Below are positions 44,550 through 52,815 of a stretch of 64,000 nucleotides of DNA, in pieces (position 1 is the first letter of the stretch; each line of letters opens with the position of its first letter). Origin of the DNA: Actinomadura coerulea (GTDB lineage Bacteria > Actinomycetota > Actinomycetes > Streptosporangiales > Streptosporangiaceae); the NCBI RefSeq assembly GCF_014208105.1, contig NZ_JACHMQ010000001.1:4464001-4528000 (forward strand), read 5' to 3'. The position numbers and the translations under genes were made by a program. The notes below the pieces were generated by a model that saw only the letters and a list, made by a program, of their open reading frames with translations, searched no databases and was not told the DNA's origin.

Positions 44550-45155
44550 TCAGGACGCCGGCCAGCGCTCCAGGGCTCTGTAGGCGGGCCGCCACTGCGT
44601 CTCGAACGCGGCGCGGGCCGGCTCGGGCAGGACGGACAGCGCGGCCGCGGCCGTCGCGTCGTCCACCCCGTCGAGGAGCCAGGGCAGCACGCGCGGCGCG
44701 TTCGGGCCGACGTGGCGGCCGTGGACCTGGCCGAAGGCCTGGAACTGCTCCGCCGTCAGGGTGGCGTCGATCAGCGGGAGCGCCTCCTTCTCCTCGTGCG
44801 CGAGGTGCGCGGTCAGGGCGGTGGCGAGGGCGTCGACGAGCTCCCCGACGGGTTCGGCGCCGGTGTCGATCGCCTCGACGAGGGGGTCGACGGCGGCGTG
44901 CTCGGCCTCCATCGCGTCCAGCAGGGCGAGGTCGTCGCGGCCGGTGAGGCTCTCCCGGAGGACCGGCCAGAGGGCCTCGTCCTCCGCGGTGTGGTGGGCG
45001 TGCAGCGACAGTTTGAACAACTCCCAGCCCGCCGCCGCGGCCAGCAGGCGGCGGGGGTCGTCGTCCTCGCGCGCGGTCACCTTGGCGAGATGCTCCAGCT
45101 CCCTCCTCAGCGCGCCGTGCATCACGTACATCAGGGTCCAGTCGTATCCGCTCAT
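44550..45155 (-). CDS. Hemerythrin HHE-domain protein
   Basis: 201 residues. An N-terminal HHE cation-binding domain is built of helices with HGALRRELEHLAK, LHAHHTAEDEALWPVL, MEAEHAAVDPLVEAI and ALTAHLAHEEKEALPL, giving the metal-binding H-x-x-x-E pattern for a di-iron site. The C-terminal ~60 residues end in WLLDGVDDATAAAALSVLPEPAR. Related proteins bind oxygen or sense NO/iron. Convergent with lpdA; 89 nt upstream lies the D-amino-acid-dehydrogenase-like gene on the same strand. ATG at 45155, following GAAGGAGGAGC. Confidence 0.85.
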   Translation of the reverse strand: MSGYDWTLMYVMHGALRRELEHLAKVTAREDDDPRRLLAAAAGWELFKLSLHAHHTAEDEALWPVLRESLTGRDDLALLDAMEAEHAAVDPLVEAIDTGAEPVGELVDALATALTAHLAHEEKEALPLIDATLTAEQFQAFGQVHGRHVGPNAPRVLPWLLDGVDDATAAAALSVLPEPARAAFETQWRPAYRALERWPAS

Positions 45156-45244
45156 CGCTCCTCCTTCTTCACCGCGTTGACGGAGCGGACGGAGGAAAGG
45201 TGACGGCGGATGGCGACGGCTCGGGCCGGAACGCCCGCGGAACG

Positions 45245-46483
45245 TCAGCGGAGCGGGTCGAACGGGTCCAGCTCGCTCGGGCGGCGCCCGGTGGCGATCA
45301 TCTCCGCGAGGAGGCTCCCGGTGGCGGGGCCGAGCGTGATGCCCCACATCCCGTGGCCGCCCGCGGCGAAGACCCGCGGCGACCGGGTCGCGCCGATCAG
45401 CGGGAGGCCGTCGCGGGTGCAGGGGCGCGACCCGACCCACTCGTCCTCCCGCGCGCCGAGGTCGGCGCCGCGCAGCAGCGGGCGGGCGGCCTCGACGATC
45501 GCCCGGATCCGGCGCGGGTCGAGCGGCGCCTCGGGACGGCGGAACTCCATCATCCCGGCGACGCGGAGCCGGTCCCCGAGCGGCGTGCAGGCGACCCGCT
45601 GCGCGGGAAAGTACACCGGCCCGTCGGGGACGCGCTCCATCGGCACGCTGAAGCTGTAGCCGCGGCCCGCCTGGACGAGCGCGCCGACGCCGAACCGCCG
45701 GGCGAGGTCGCCGAGCCACACGCCGCTCGCCAGGACCACCGCGTCGAACGCCTCGAAGTCGCTGCCGCCCGTGCGGACGGCCACGCCGCCCGGCTCGTCG
45801 CGGACGTCCGTCACGTCCGCACCCACGCGGATCTTGCCTCCGCGGTCGCGGACGGAGTCGGCGAGCGCGTGCACGAACACGCCGGGGTTGACGAAGCGCT
45901 GGCCGCGCAGCAGGATCGCCGCGCCGATCTCGTCGGAGAGGGCGGGCTCCACGACGCGCGCCTCGTCGCCGGTCAGGACCTCGTACTCCAGTTCCTGCCC
46001 GGCGGAGCGGATGTGCTCGATCTCCTCCAGCAGGACGCGCCGCTCCTGCTCCGTCCGGTACGCGGCGAGGAAGGACCCGGCCTCGTTCGTCTCCGCGCGG
46101 ACGCCGCCGTCCAGCAGCGCGTCGAAGCCCGGCAGCGCCCGGCCGTTGATCGGCACCAGCGCCTCCATCGCGCGCCGCCACCGCGCGGCCGTGCTGTTGC
46201 GTGCGAAGCCCGCGAGGAACCGCAGCAGGCGCGGGTTGGCGCTCGGCGGGACGTAGACCGGCGACGACGGGCTGAGCACCGCGCGCACGCCGTAGGAGAG
46301 GACGGCCGGTTCGGGCAGCGGGGTCGCCAGGCCCGGGGTCAGCCACCCGGCGTTGCCCCAGGACGCTCCGGCCGCGACGTCCCGCCGGTCGAACACGGTG
46401 ACGTCCTCGCCGTGCTCCTGCAGGAACCATGCCGTGGACAGACCGACCATCCCGGCCCCCACGACGGCGACTCGGCGCGCCAT
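45245..46483 (-). CDS. FAD-dependent D-amino acid dehydrogenase-like oxidase (DadA family)
   Basis: 412 residues. The N-terminal FAD-binding fold RVAVVGAGMVGLSTAWFLQEHGEDVTVFDRRD starts at residue 4, with AAGASWGNAGWLTPGLATPLPEP, typical of DadA-like enzymes. Substrate-site and C-terminal FAD blocks follow, e.g. DEWVGSRPCTRDGLPLIG and FAAGGHGMWGITLGPATGSLLAEMI. Oxidises D-amino acids or other amines such as sarcosine or hydroxyproline; not distinguishable here. ATG at 46483. Divergent to the PucR regulator, 133 bp between starts, so it is probably that regulator's target. Resembles proline-betaine/hydroxyproline catabolism units in gene layout. Confidence 0.85.
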   Translation of the reverse strand: MARRVAVVGAGMVGLSTAWFLQEHGEDVTVFDRRDVAAGASWGNAGWLTPGLATPLPEPAVLSYGVRAVLSPSSPVYVPPSANPRLLRFLAGFARNSTAARWRRAMEALVPINGRALPGFDALLDGGVRAETNEAGSFLAAYRTEQERRVLLEEIEHIRSAGQELEYEVLTGDEARVVEPALSDEIGAAILLRGQRFVNPGVFVHALADSVRDRGGKIRVGADVTDVRDEPGGVAVRTGGSDFEAFDAVVLASGVWLGDLARRFGVGALVQAGRGYSFSVPMERVPDGPVYFPAQRVACTPLGDRLRVAGMMEFRRPEAPLDPRRIRAIVEAARPLLRGADLGAREDEWVGSRPCTRDGLPLIGATRSPRVFAAGGHGMWGITLGPATGSLLAEMIATGRRPSELDPFDPLR

Positions 46484-46616
46484 GGCCTCTCCTCTCCTCG
46501 TGAAACCGGTCACTTCGATGGTGATGCGTCCGCGAGCCGATACCTCTGTCGAGTTCGGCCAATCAATGGGTCCGCCATGATGCGAAGCGCACAATGGGAG
46601 GGAGGAGCGTGATCGA

Positions 46617-48149
46617 ATGATCAGTGTGACCGGCCTGGTCGACGCGCTGGGTCCGGGGCTGCTGCGCCTGGTCGCGCCCGGCCGCGACGCGCAGGTGCAC
46701 GACGTCGTCCTGGCCGAGCCCGGCGAGGCGGCCGGGCAGCCGGGAGAGATCGTCCTCGGCGCCGGGGTGACGGATCCGGCCGGCGCCGTCGCGCTCCTGG
46801 AACGCGCCGACGCGGCGGGGGCGAGCGGCGTGGTGTTCAAGTCGCCCCTCGCCGGGGCCCCCGAGGTGATCGCCGCGGCGCGCCGCCTGGCGCCCGCCCT
46901 CGTCGAACTCCAGCGGGACGCGTCCTGGACGCACGTCATCTGGCTGGTCCGCGGCGCCGTCGACCGCGCCCACGCCCCGCTCCCCGGACCGTCCGGCCCG
47001 CAGGACGACCTGTTCGCGCTGGCCGACACGGCGGCGGAGATCGCCGACGCGCCGGTGACGCTGGAGGACGCGCGCTCCCGCGTCCTCGCCTACTCGGGCC
47101 GCCAGGACAGCACCGACCCGGCCCGCGTCTCCACGATCGTCGGGCGTCGCGTCCCGCCCCAGGTCATCGCCCACCTGCGGGCCTCGGGGGTGTTCCGCAG
47201 GCTGGCCCGGTCGAGCGACCCGGTCCTCGTCCCCGCGGGCCCGGACGGCATGCTGCCCCGCCTCGTCATCCCGGTCCGCGCCGGCGGCGAGTGGCTCGGC
47301 TCGATCTGGGTCGTGGCGCGCACGGCGGTCCCGCCCGACCGCGTCCGGCGCCTTGCCGACCTGGCCTCCGTCCTGGCCCTGCACCTGCTCCGCCTCCGAG
47401 CCGAGTCCGGCGTCGCACGCCGCGTCACGGCCGACCAGGTGCGCGCCGCGCTCCAGGACGGCTCGCGGCCGGTCCCGGCGCCACCGCCCTGGCGCGTGGT
47501 CGCGCTCGGCGACCGGGACGAGACCGAGGACATCCGCCGGCGCCTCGACCTCTGGGAGGCGATCACCCACCGCTACGGCTGGCACCGCCCCCTCCTCGCC
47601 GACCTCGCCGGCACGATCTTCGCGGTCCTGGCCGAGCCCGGCGGCGACACCGCCGAATCCGGAACGACCCCCTGGCTGCGCCACGTCCTCACCCGTGTCC
47701 GCGCCCACGACCGCACCCTGTACGCGGCTGCGGGCGGCCTCGCCCACTCCCCCGACGACCTCCCCCGTTCCCGCGCCGAGGCGTCCGAGATCGCGGCCCT
47801 CGTCGGCTCCGGCAGCCTCGCCCCCGGAACCGTGCTCCTGGAGGACGTCTGGGACGCCGTGGTCGTCGAGCGAGCCCGCAGGGCAGTCGGCACCGCCCTG
47901 CTCGGCGGCCCCCTCCCCGCCCTACGCGCGCACGACGAGAAGCACGGAACGTCCTATCTCCCAACCCTCGCGGCCTGGCTGGACCACTACGGCGACCCGA
48001 AGGGAACCGCCCAGGCCTTGGCCGTCCACCCCAACACCCTCCGCCACCGCCTACGCCGCATGACCGAAGTGACCAAGGTAGACCTCGCGAGCCCCCAGAA
48101 ACGCCTAGCCCTCCGCCTCCAACTGTCAGCCCTCGAAGCCCACCCCTAG
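46617..48149 (+). CDS. PucR-family transcriptional regulator
   Basis: 510 residues. The N-terminal sensory half is unlike the purine-catabolism PucR domain (mostly VVLAEPGEAAGQPGE...); the C-terminal third contains GGDEF-like remnants and the helix-turn-helix block TLAAWLDHYGDPKGTAQALAVHPNTLRHRLRRMTEVTKVDL. Such regulators activate divergent catabolic genes, here the FAD-dependent amino-acid oxidase. Starts ATG 46617 with GGAGGAGCG nearby. Ends 4 nt before a long perfect inverted repeat that may terminate transcription. Confidence 0.9.
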   Translation: MISVTGLVDALGPGLLRLVAPGRDAQVHDVVLAEPGEAAGQPGEIVLGAGVTDPAGAVALLERADAAGASGVVFKSPLAGAPEVIAAARRLAPALVELQRDASWTHVIWLVRGAVDRAHAPLPGPSGPQDDLFALADTAAEIADAPVTLEDARSRVLAYSGRQDSTDPARVSTIVGRRVPPQVIAHLRASGVFRRLARSSDPVLVPAGPDGMLPRLVIPVRAGGEWLGSIWVVARTAVPPDRVRRLADLASVLALHLLRLRAESGVARRVTADQVRAALQDGSRPVPAPPPWRVVALGDRDETEDIRRRLDLWEAITHRYGWHRPLLADLAGTIFAVLAEPGGDTAESGTTPWLRHVLTRVRAHDRTLYAAAGGLAHSPDDLPRSRAEASEIAALVGSGSLAPGTVLLEDVWDAVVVERARRAVGTALLGGPLPALRAHDEKHGTSYLPTLAAWLDHYGDPKGTAQALAVHPNTLRHRLRRMTEVTKVDLASPQKRLALRLQLSALEAHP

Positions 48150-48152
48150 CGC

Positions 48153-48210
48153 CGACTTGCGGCGTGTTGCCCTTATGAGCGCCCCCAGAAGGGCAACACG
48201 CCGCAAGTCG
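48153..48210. repeat. 22-bp perfect inverted repeat, copy 1
   Basis: Arm at 48153-48174 (begins CGACTTGCGGCGTGTTGC, ends CCTT) is exactly complementary to 48189-48210; loop of 14 bases. It is the same sequence as the arms at 52782-52803 and 54037-54058. Here it follows the PucR stop by 3 nt and precedes a small gene by 28 nt; it can act as a terminator hairpin. Confidence 0.9.
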
Positions 48211-48238
48211 ACGCACCGCCCTTCACCTTTCCGCGCCG

Positions 48239-48595
48239 ATGCCGCAGCACTCGCCGCCGCACCCCAAGACCCCTCTCCCCGTACGGAAGCTGGAGAGGAT
48301 CCTCGGCGGGGACGCGACGGTCGGGGAGAACGGGATCGTCACGGTGACCGTGCGGCGCACCGACAGGATCCGGCTCGGCGGCGTGGTCCCCGACTTCTCG
48401 ATGACGGCGAGCGAGACGCAGCCGGTCATCTCGGTCATGCGCCGCCATCGCTGGGAGGTGGGCTGCCTCTACAACCAGGAGACCGACGAGCACCCGCAGC
48501 TGTACTTCTCGCACATGTACCGCGTCGGTGACCCCGTCACCCTCGCCCGGCAGATCCGCGAAGGGCTCGACCGCACGGCCGCCAAGCGCGCCTGA
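48239..48595 (+). CDS. Conserved hypothetical protein, 118 aa
   Basis: 118 residues. After a Pro/His-rich start it has a beta-rich region (GIVTVTVRRTDRIRLGGVVPDFSMTAS) and a compact C-terminal part with VISVMRRHRWEVGCLYNQETDEHPQLYFSHMYRVGDPVTLARQIREGLDRT. This resembles a small single-domain protein of unknown function. The reading frame is well conserved in character, but Shine-Dalgarno before ATG 48239 is not obvious; the upstream hairpin lies 28 nt away. No family is named. Confidence 0.5.
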   Translation: MPQHSPPHPKTPLPVRKLERILGGDATVGENGIVTVTVRRTDRIRLGGVVPDFSMTASETQPVISVMRRHRWEVGCLYNQETDEHPQLYFSHMYRVGDPVTLARQIREGLDRTAAKRA

Positions 48596-48675
48596 CCGGC
48601 GGGCTCCGGCACTCGCGATGAGGCGGCCGGCGACGAATCCGTCGCCGGCCGCCCCGCGCGAGAGCGACCGTTCGG

Positions 48676-49680
48676 TCAGCGCGCCAGATGGTCCCTCAGG
48701 CCGGGAGGCCAGGCCTCGACATCCCGGTTCACCAGCGACCCGGCATGCTCGGCGGCTCCTTCGACCCGGAACAGCACGATCCGTCCCTCCGGCTCCGGAG
48801 CGGCCACGGTCCGGTGCGCGACCTTCGACGCGTCGAAGGGGAAGCCCCAGTGCACCAGCCGGCCGTACACCCGGCCGTCGGCCACCAGTTCGGAACGCCC
48901 CACCCACCGGCTCCGCGGGCTGCGCACCACCGCGCGAAGCAGGAAGCTTCCCCGGTGGGGCCAGCCCGGATCGGACTCGTCCACGATCACGGCCGATCCC
49001 GTCCGCAGCCGCAGCGGCTGCGTGGTCGCCTCGGCCAGCGCCTCCAGCAGATCCTCGTCCGCGACCGTGATCCGAGCGACCAGCTCTGCCGCCTCCACGG
49101 CGTCCACCTGGCCGTACACGTCGTAGAACGAACCCGCGAGACCCCTGGCGAGCGCGGGATGCAGTGCCGGGTCCTCGGCCGCCACCTGGAACACGCGCCG
49201 CTTGGCGTCCCAGGGCACCGGACCGGCACCGCTGATCAGACGCTCCCAGTGCGACCGCGGCATCTGGGATGCCAGCGCCGTAAAGACCTGCGACGCCTCG
49301 GGCGATTCGAAGTAGTCGACCCAGAGCCCGTACTCGGCCGACTCGGCCACCGGGCCTGGACCGTGCACCAGCATCGCGGCGAACTGGCGCACGATCCAGT
49401 CCTGGAGGACGCGGTCACCGTTCGACCAGCACATTCGCAGGTACATCAGGATCCCGTAGGACGGGAACCTCTGGTGCAGAAGGACCCATACGGCCGCGCT
49501 CTCGGCATCGACCCCAAGATCCAGCGAGTGCGGGTCGAACTCGCCTCGGGCGGCGTCCGCGGACTCCAGCACGTCATCGACAAAGGCGTCGACACCTGGC
49601 CGGTCCAGCCCGATGCCCGCGAGCTCCCGGTCCCAGCCGGAAGTCCCGATCCGCGGCGGGAGCGGTGTCGGTTCTGACAT
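48676..49680 (-). CDS. Hypothetical protein, 334 aa
   Basis: 334 residues, soluble, no signal or transmembrane segment. Mostly helical middle (AVWVLLHQRFPSYGILMYLRMCWSNGDRVLQDWIVRQFAAML) and a C-terminal part with RGSFLLRAVVRSPRSRWVGRSEL...GFPFDASKVAHRTVA. No motif assigns a function. Its codon use matches the neighbours and the stop/start are clean (ATG 49680). It lies between the small 118-aa gene and the ddaH promoter region; no operon partner. Confidence 0.55.
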   Translation of the reverse strand: MSEPTPLPPRIGTSGWDRELAGIGLDRPGVDAFVDDVLESADAARGEFDPHSLDLGVDAESAAVWVLLHQRFPSYGILMYLRMCWSNGDRVLQDWIVRQFAAMLVHGPGPVAESAEYGLWVDYFESPEASQVFTALASQMPRSHWERLISGAGPVPWDAKRRVFQVAAEDPALHPALARGLAGSFYDVYGQVDAVEAAELVARITVADEDLLEALAEATTQPLRLRTGSAVIVDESDPGWPHRGSFLLRAVVRSPRSRWVGRSELVADGRVYGRLVHWGFPFDASKVAHRTVAAPEPEGRIVLFRVEGAAEHAGSLVNRDVEAWPPGLRDHLAR

Positions 49681-49955
49681 CCCGCAACCCTAGTGCGCCC
49701 GCAACGGACGTTCCTGGCCGTCGTCGGGGGCCGGGCGGCGGCTGAACGGTGTGGTGGGCGCAGGTCCTGGCGGGCCGGGGATCGGCGGTCCCGGAGCGGC
49801 GCGAGGCCGCGCGGGCGCGCAACGAATAGCGCGAAAGAGGCGGAAACACGCAACGAACCGCCAGGTCAGAGCAACATCGGCGCATTGGATTGCGGGTGTT
49901 CGGTTCTTAGGCTTTCGCTGAGTCGTTTCCCCCTCGGACATCCCTGGAGACACCC

Positions 49956-50795
49956 ATGACCGTCATGCCGGCGATGGAGCCGACCACCGTCCGGACCGCG
50001 CTGCGGCGGCACTACCTGATGTGCCGTCCGGACCACTTCGCCGTCACGTACGCGATCAACCCGTGGATGGACCCGGCGGCCGGCGCGGAGGCCGCGAAGG
50101 CCGTGGCGCAGTGGGAGGCGCTGCGGGCGGCGTACCTCGCGCTCGGGCACGAGGTGAGCCTCATCGACCCGATCGAGGGGCTGCCCGACATGGTGTTCGC
50201 GGCCAACGGGGCGCTGGTGGTCGGCGGACGGGTCTACGGGGCGAAGTTCACGCACCCGGAGCGGTACGCCGAAGGGCCCGCGTACGCGAAGTGGATGCTG
50301 GAGAACGGGTTCTCCGAGCTGCTGGAGCCGCAGCACACGAACGAGGGCGAGGGCGACTTCCTCACGCTCGACCACGTCATCCTGGCCGGGACGGGGTTCC
50401 GCACGGAGATCGCCGCGCACCAGGAGGCGCAGGAGTTCCTCCGCCGCCCGGTGGTGACGCTCCGGCTCGTCGACCCGCGCTTCTACCACCTGGACACGGC
50501 GCTGTTCCCCCTCGGCGGCGACAACGTCGCGTACTTCCCCGGCGCGTTCTCCCCCGGCAGCCGGGCGGTGCTCAGGCGGCTGTTCCCCGACGCGGTCCTC
50601 GCGAGCGAGGCGGACGCGGCGGTCCTCGGGCTCAACGCCGTGTGCGACGGGCGCAACGTCGTCATCAACGCCGAGGCGGTCGGGCTGATCGACACGCTGC
50701 GGGAGCACGGGTACGAGCCGCTGCCGGTCGACCTGTCGGAGCTGCGCAAGGCGGGCGGCGGACCGAAGTGCTGCACGCTGGAGCTCCGCTCCTAG
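49956..50795 (+). CDS. ddaH: N(G),N(G)-dimethylarginine dimethylaminohydrolase
   Basis: 279 residues. DDAH/arginine deiminase superfamily: start HYLMCRPDHFAVTYAINPWMDP, then DPIEGLPDMVFAANGALVV (Glu/Asp at active site), HTNEGEGDFLT, the catalytic His in VDPRFYHLDTALFPLGGD and the nucleophilic Cys in GGPKCCTLEL close to the C-terminus. Hydrolyses methylated arginines to citrulline and methylamine. In actinobacteria it often neighbours ornithine aminotransferase and an Lrp regulator; neither is here. Convergent with the MFS gene through a tandem repeat. ATG 49956 preceded by GGAGAC. Confidence 0.9.
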   Translation: MTVMPAMEPTTVRTALRRHYLMCRPDHFAVTYAINPWMDPAAGAEAAKAVAQWEALRAAYLALGHEVSLIDPIEGLPDMVFAANGALVVGGRVYGAKFTHPERYAEGPAYAKWMLENGFSELLEPQHTNEGEGDFLTLDHVILAGTGFRTEIAAHQEAQEFLRRPVVTLRLVDPRFYHLDTALFPLGGDNVAYFPGAFSPGSRAVLRRLFPDAVLASEADAAVLGLNAVCDGRNVVINAEAVGLIDTLREHGYEPLPVDLSELRKAGGGPKCCTLELRS

Positions 50796-50841
50796 TGGGC
50801 GGGGAGCTCCGCTCCTAGCGGGCGGGGAGCTGCGCTCCTAG
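50780..50841. repeat. Three tandem 23-bp hairpin repeats joining two gene ends
   Basis: GGAGCTCCGCTCCTAG occurs at 50780-50795 and 50803-50818, and with one change (TGC for TCC) at 50826-50841; period 23 bp. Each copy contains GGAGC-tcc-GCTCC. The first copy's TAG is the ddaH stop, and the third holds the complement of the MFS stop. Confidence 0.85.
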
Positions 50842-52112
50842 TCCGTCAGGGCGAGGTGGCGGCGGGCCAGGGTGCGGGTGCGCAGGACGCCCGCCACGCC
50901 GATCGCCCAGATGCCGATCTGGACGGTCCAGGCCGCCCGGAACGCTCCAGGCGTGAACTCGCCCCCGGGCGACAGGGCGTCCAGGACGAACCCGATCAGC
51001 AGGATCGTGACGAGGGAGGCGACGAAGCCGCCGACGTTGACGATGCCGGTCGCGGTGCCCTGCCGTCCGGGCGGGTTGAACGTCCGGGCGTAGTCGAAGC
51101 CGATCATCGAGCCGGGGCCGCCGGGCGCGACGCACAGCACGAGCAGGACCAGCAGCCAGGGCGGCGCGGGCGGCGGCACGGCGAGGACGGCCGCCCACGC
51201 CGCCGCGTTGAGCGCGACGATGCCGAGGACGAGCCAGGAGCGGCGCAGCGGGTAGCGGGCGACGAGCCGTCCGATGAACGGTCCGGACACGACGTTGACC
51301 AGCACGAAAAGCGTGAGCAGCGTCGAGGCGGTCGCGGGGCGCAGGCCCTGCCCGGCCACCAGGTACGGGTAGCCCCACATCAGCGCGAACGTGTTGGACG
51401 AGAACTGCGTGACGAAGTGCGACCAGAGGCCGAGGCGCGTGCCGGGGTGGCGGAACGCCTCGGCCAGGTTGGTGCGCGTCTCGCGCAGGGACGGGACGTC
51501 CGCGCGCCCGGGGCCGTTGCGCAGGACGGCGACGGCGAGCACCGCCATGAGGGCGCCGAGCGCGGCGGCGGAGCCGAACGCGGTGCCCCAGCCGGGGCCG
51601 TGCAGGAGGGCGACCAGGGGGATGGCGCTGAGCACCTGGCCGAGCTGGCCGAGCTGCCCGGTGAGCTGCGTCACGACGGGGACGTAGCGTCCGGGGAACC
51701 AGGTCGCGACGATGCCGAGGACGCTGATGAACGTCATGGCGTCGCCGGCGCCGACCATCACGCGGGCGGCGACGGCCGTCCCGACGCCGGTGGAGACGGC
51801 CATGAGCGCCTGGCCGCCCGCCATGAGCAGCGCGCCGCCGGCGACCATCCAGCGCGGGCCGACGCGGTCGAGGAGGAGTCCGACGGGGATCTGAAGACCC
51901 GCGTACACGAGCAGTTGCAGGACGGTGAAGGACGCGAGGATCCCGGCGGACGCGTCGAACCGGTGCACCGCGTCCAGGCCGACGACGCCGAAGGACGTCC
52001 GGTGCAGTACCGCCACGGCGTAGGCGAGGACGCCGACGCTCCACAGCACCCACGCCGTGTGGGCGGGCTTCTTACGGGCAGGGGCTTTCTGGGGAGTTTG
52101 GGCGATCTGCAC
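50838..52112 (-). CDS. MFS transporter
   Basis: About 424 residues, 12 transmembrane helices. MFS half-signatures: LLLDRVGPRWMVAGGAL after helix 2 (D-R-x-G-x-R-R variant) and AFLVGRLVARYPLRRS-like loop in the second half (GRLVARYPLRRSWL). Gene symbols for nitrate/antibiotic exporters do not fit clearly; substrate unknown. Translation start is uncertain: a GTG at 52112 or a TTG nine bases upstream at 52121. It lies 22-31 nt behind an XRE-cupin regulator and is likely its target operon partner. The first codons overlap an operator-like motif. Confidence 0.75.
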   Translation of the reverse strand: MQIAQTPQKAPARKKPAHTAWVLWSVGVLAYAVAVLHRTSFGVVGLDAVHRFDASAGILASFTVLQLLVYAGLQIPVGLLLDRVGPRWMVAGGALLMAGGQALMAVSTGVGTAVAARVMVGAGDAMTFISVLGIVATWFPGRYVPVVTQLTGQLGQLGQVLSAIPLVALLHGPGWGTAFGSAAALGALMAVLAVAVLRNGPGRADVPSLRETRTNLAEAFRHPGTRLGLWSHFVTQFSSNTFALMWGYPYLVAGQGLRPATASTLLTLFVLVNVVSGPFIGRLVARYPLRRSWLVLGIVALNAAAWAAVLAVPPPAPPWLLVLLVLCVAPGGPGSMIGFDYARTFNPPGRQGTATGIVNVGGFVASLVTILLIGFVLDALSPGGEFTPGAFRAAWTVQIGIWAIGVAGVLRTRTLARRHLALTD

Positions 52113-52123
52113 GTTTACCAAAT
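52113..52123. promoter_or_regulatory. XRE-operator-like motif overlapping the MFS start
   Basis: Minus-strand ATTTGGTAAAC, related to two motifs before the XRE gene (ATTTGACAAAT and GTTTGCTGAAC). It covers the alternative TTG start of the MFS gene. Confidence 0.35.
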
Positions 52124-52142
52124 TTATGCCACGCCTGTGCTG

Positions 52143-52715
52143 TCATGACCGGCGGGGCTTCGCGCGCAGGTGCATCCGCTCCCCCTGCGGCCCGAAGAGG
52201 CTGAGCACCTCGACCGGCCCGCCGTCGCCGCCGAACCAGTGCGGAAGCCGGGTGTCGAACTCGGCCGCCTCCCCCGGTTCCAGCACCATCTCGCGGCCGG
52301 CGAGGTGCAGGCGGAGCCGCCCGTTCAGCACGTACAGCCAGTCGTAGCCCTCGTGGGTCCGCGGCTCGGGCGGCGGGACCCGCTCGGGCACGACCATCTT
52401 GAACGCCTGGACGCCGCCGGGGCGCCTGGTCAGCGGCAGCACGACCATGTCGTTCATCCGCAGCGGCCGCGGCCTGATCCGCGGGTCTCCGACGGCCGGG
52501 GCGCCGACCAGCTCGTCCAGCGGGACCTGGTGGGCCTGGGCGAGCGGGAGCAGCAGCTCCAGGCTCGGCCGCCGCTTGCCCGACTCCAGCCGCGACAGCG
52601 TGCTGACCGAGATGCCGGTGGCCTCCGCGAGCGCGGCCAGCGTGACGTTGCGCTCCTGCCGCAGCCTTCTCAGCCTCGGCCCGACCCCGGCCAGGACCTC
52701 CTCGGTCGTCTCCAT
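52143..52715 (-). CDS. XRE-family regulator with C-terminal cupin domain
   Basis: 190 residues. N-terminal helix-turn-helix: GPRLRRLRQERNVTLAALAEATGISVSTLSRLESGKRRPSLELLLPLAQA. C-terminal cupin barrel: HEGYDWLYVLNGRLRLHLAGREMVLEPGEAAEFDTRLPHWFGGDGG, with His and Glu at the cupin positions. This class senses small metabolites and usually represses a neighbouring transporter or catabolic gene. ATG 52715 behind TGAGGAC. Operon with the MFS transporter; two related palindromes just upstream suggest autoregulation. Confidence 0.9.
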   Translation of the reverse strand: METTEEVLAGVGPRLRRLRQERNVTLAALAEATGISVSTLSRLESGKRRPSLELLLPLAQAHQVPLDELVGAPAVGDPRIRPRPLRMNDMVVLPLTRRPGGVQAFKMVVPERVPPPEPRTHEGYDWLYVLNGRLRLHLAGREMVLEPGEAAEFDTRLPHWFGGDGGPVEVLSLFGPQGERMHLRAKPRRS

Positions 52716-52727
52716 GTCCTCATTGCA

Positions 52728-52753
52728 GGTTCAGCAAACAGATTTGTCAAATC
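52728..52753. promoter_or_regulatory. Paired operator-like motifs upstream of the XRE gene
   Basis: On the minus strand GATTTGACAAATC (palindrome, 52753-52741) and GTTTGCTGAACC (52739-52728), adjacent and 13-38 nt upstream of the XRE start. They share the pattern RTTTGNNRAAY with the motif at the MFS start. Confidence 0.5.
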
Positions 52754-52815
52754 CGGAAGGCCGCGCGCACGCTCGCTGCGTCGACTTGCGGCGTGTTGCC
52801 CTTAAGAGGGCGGCG

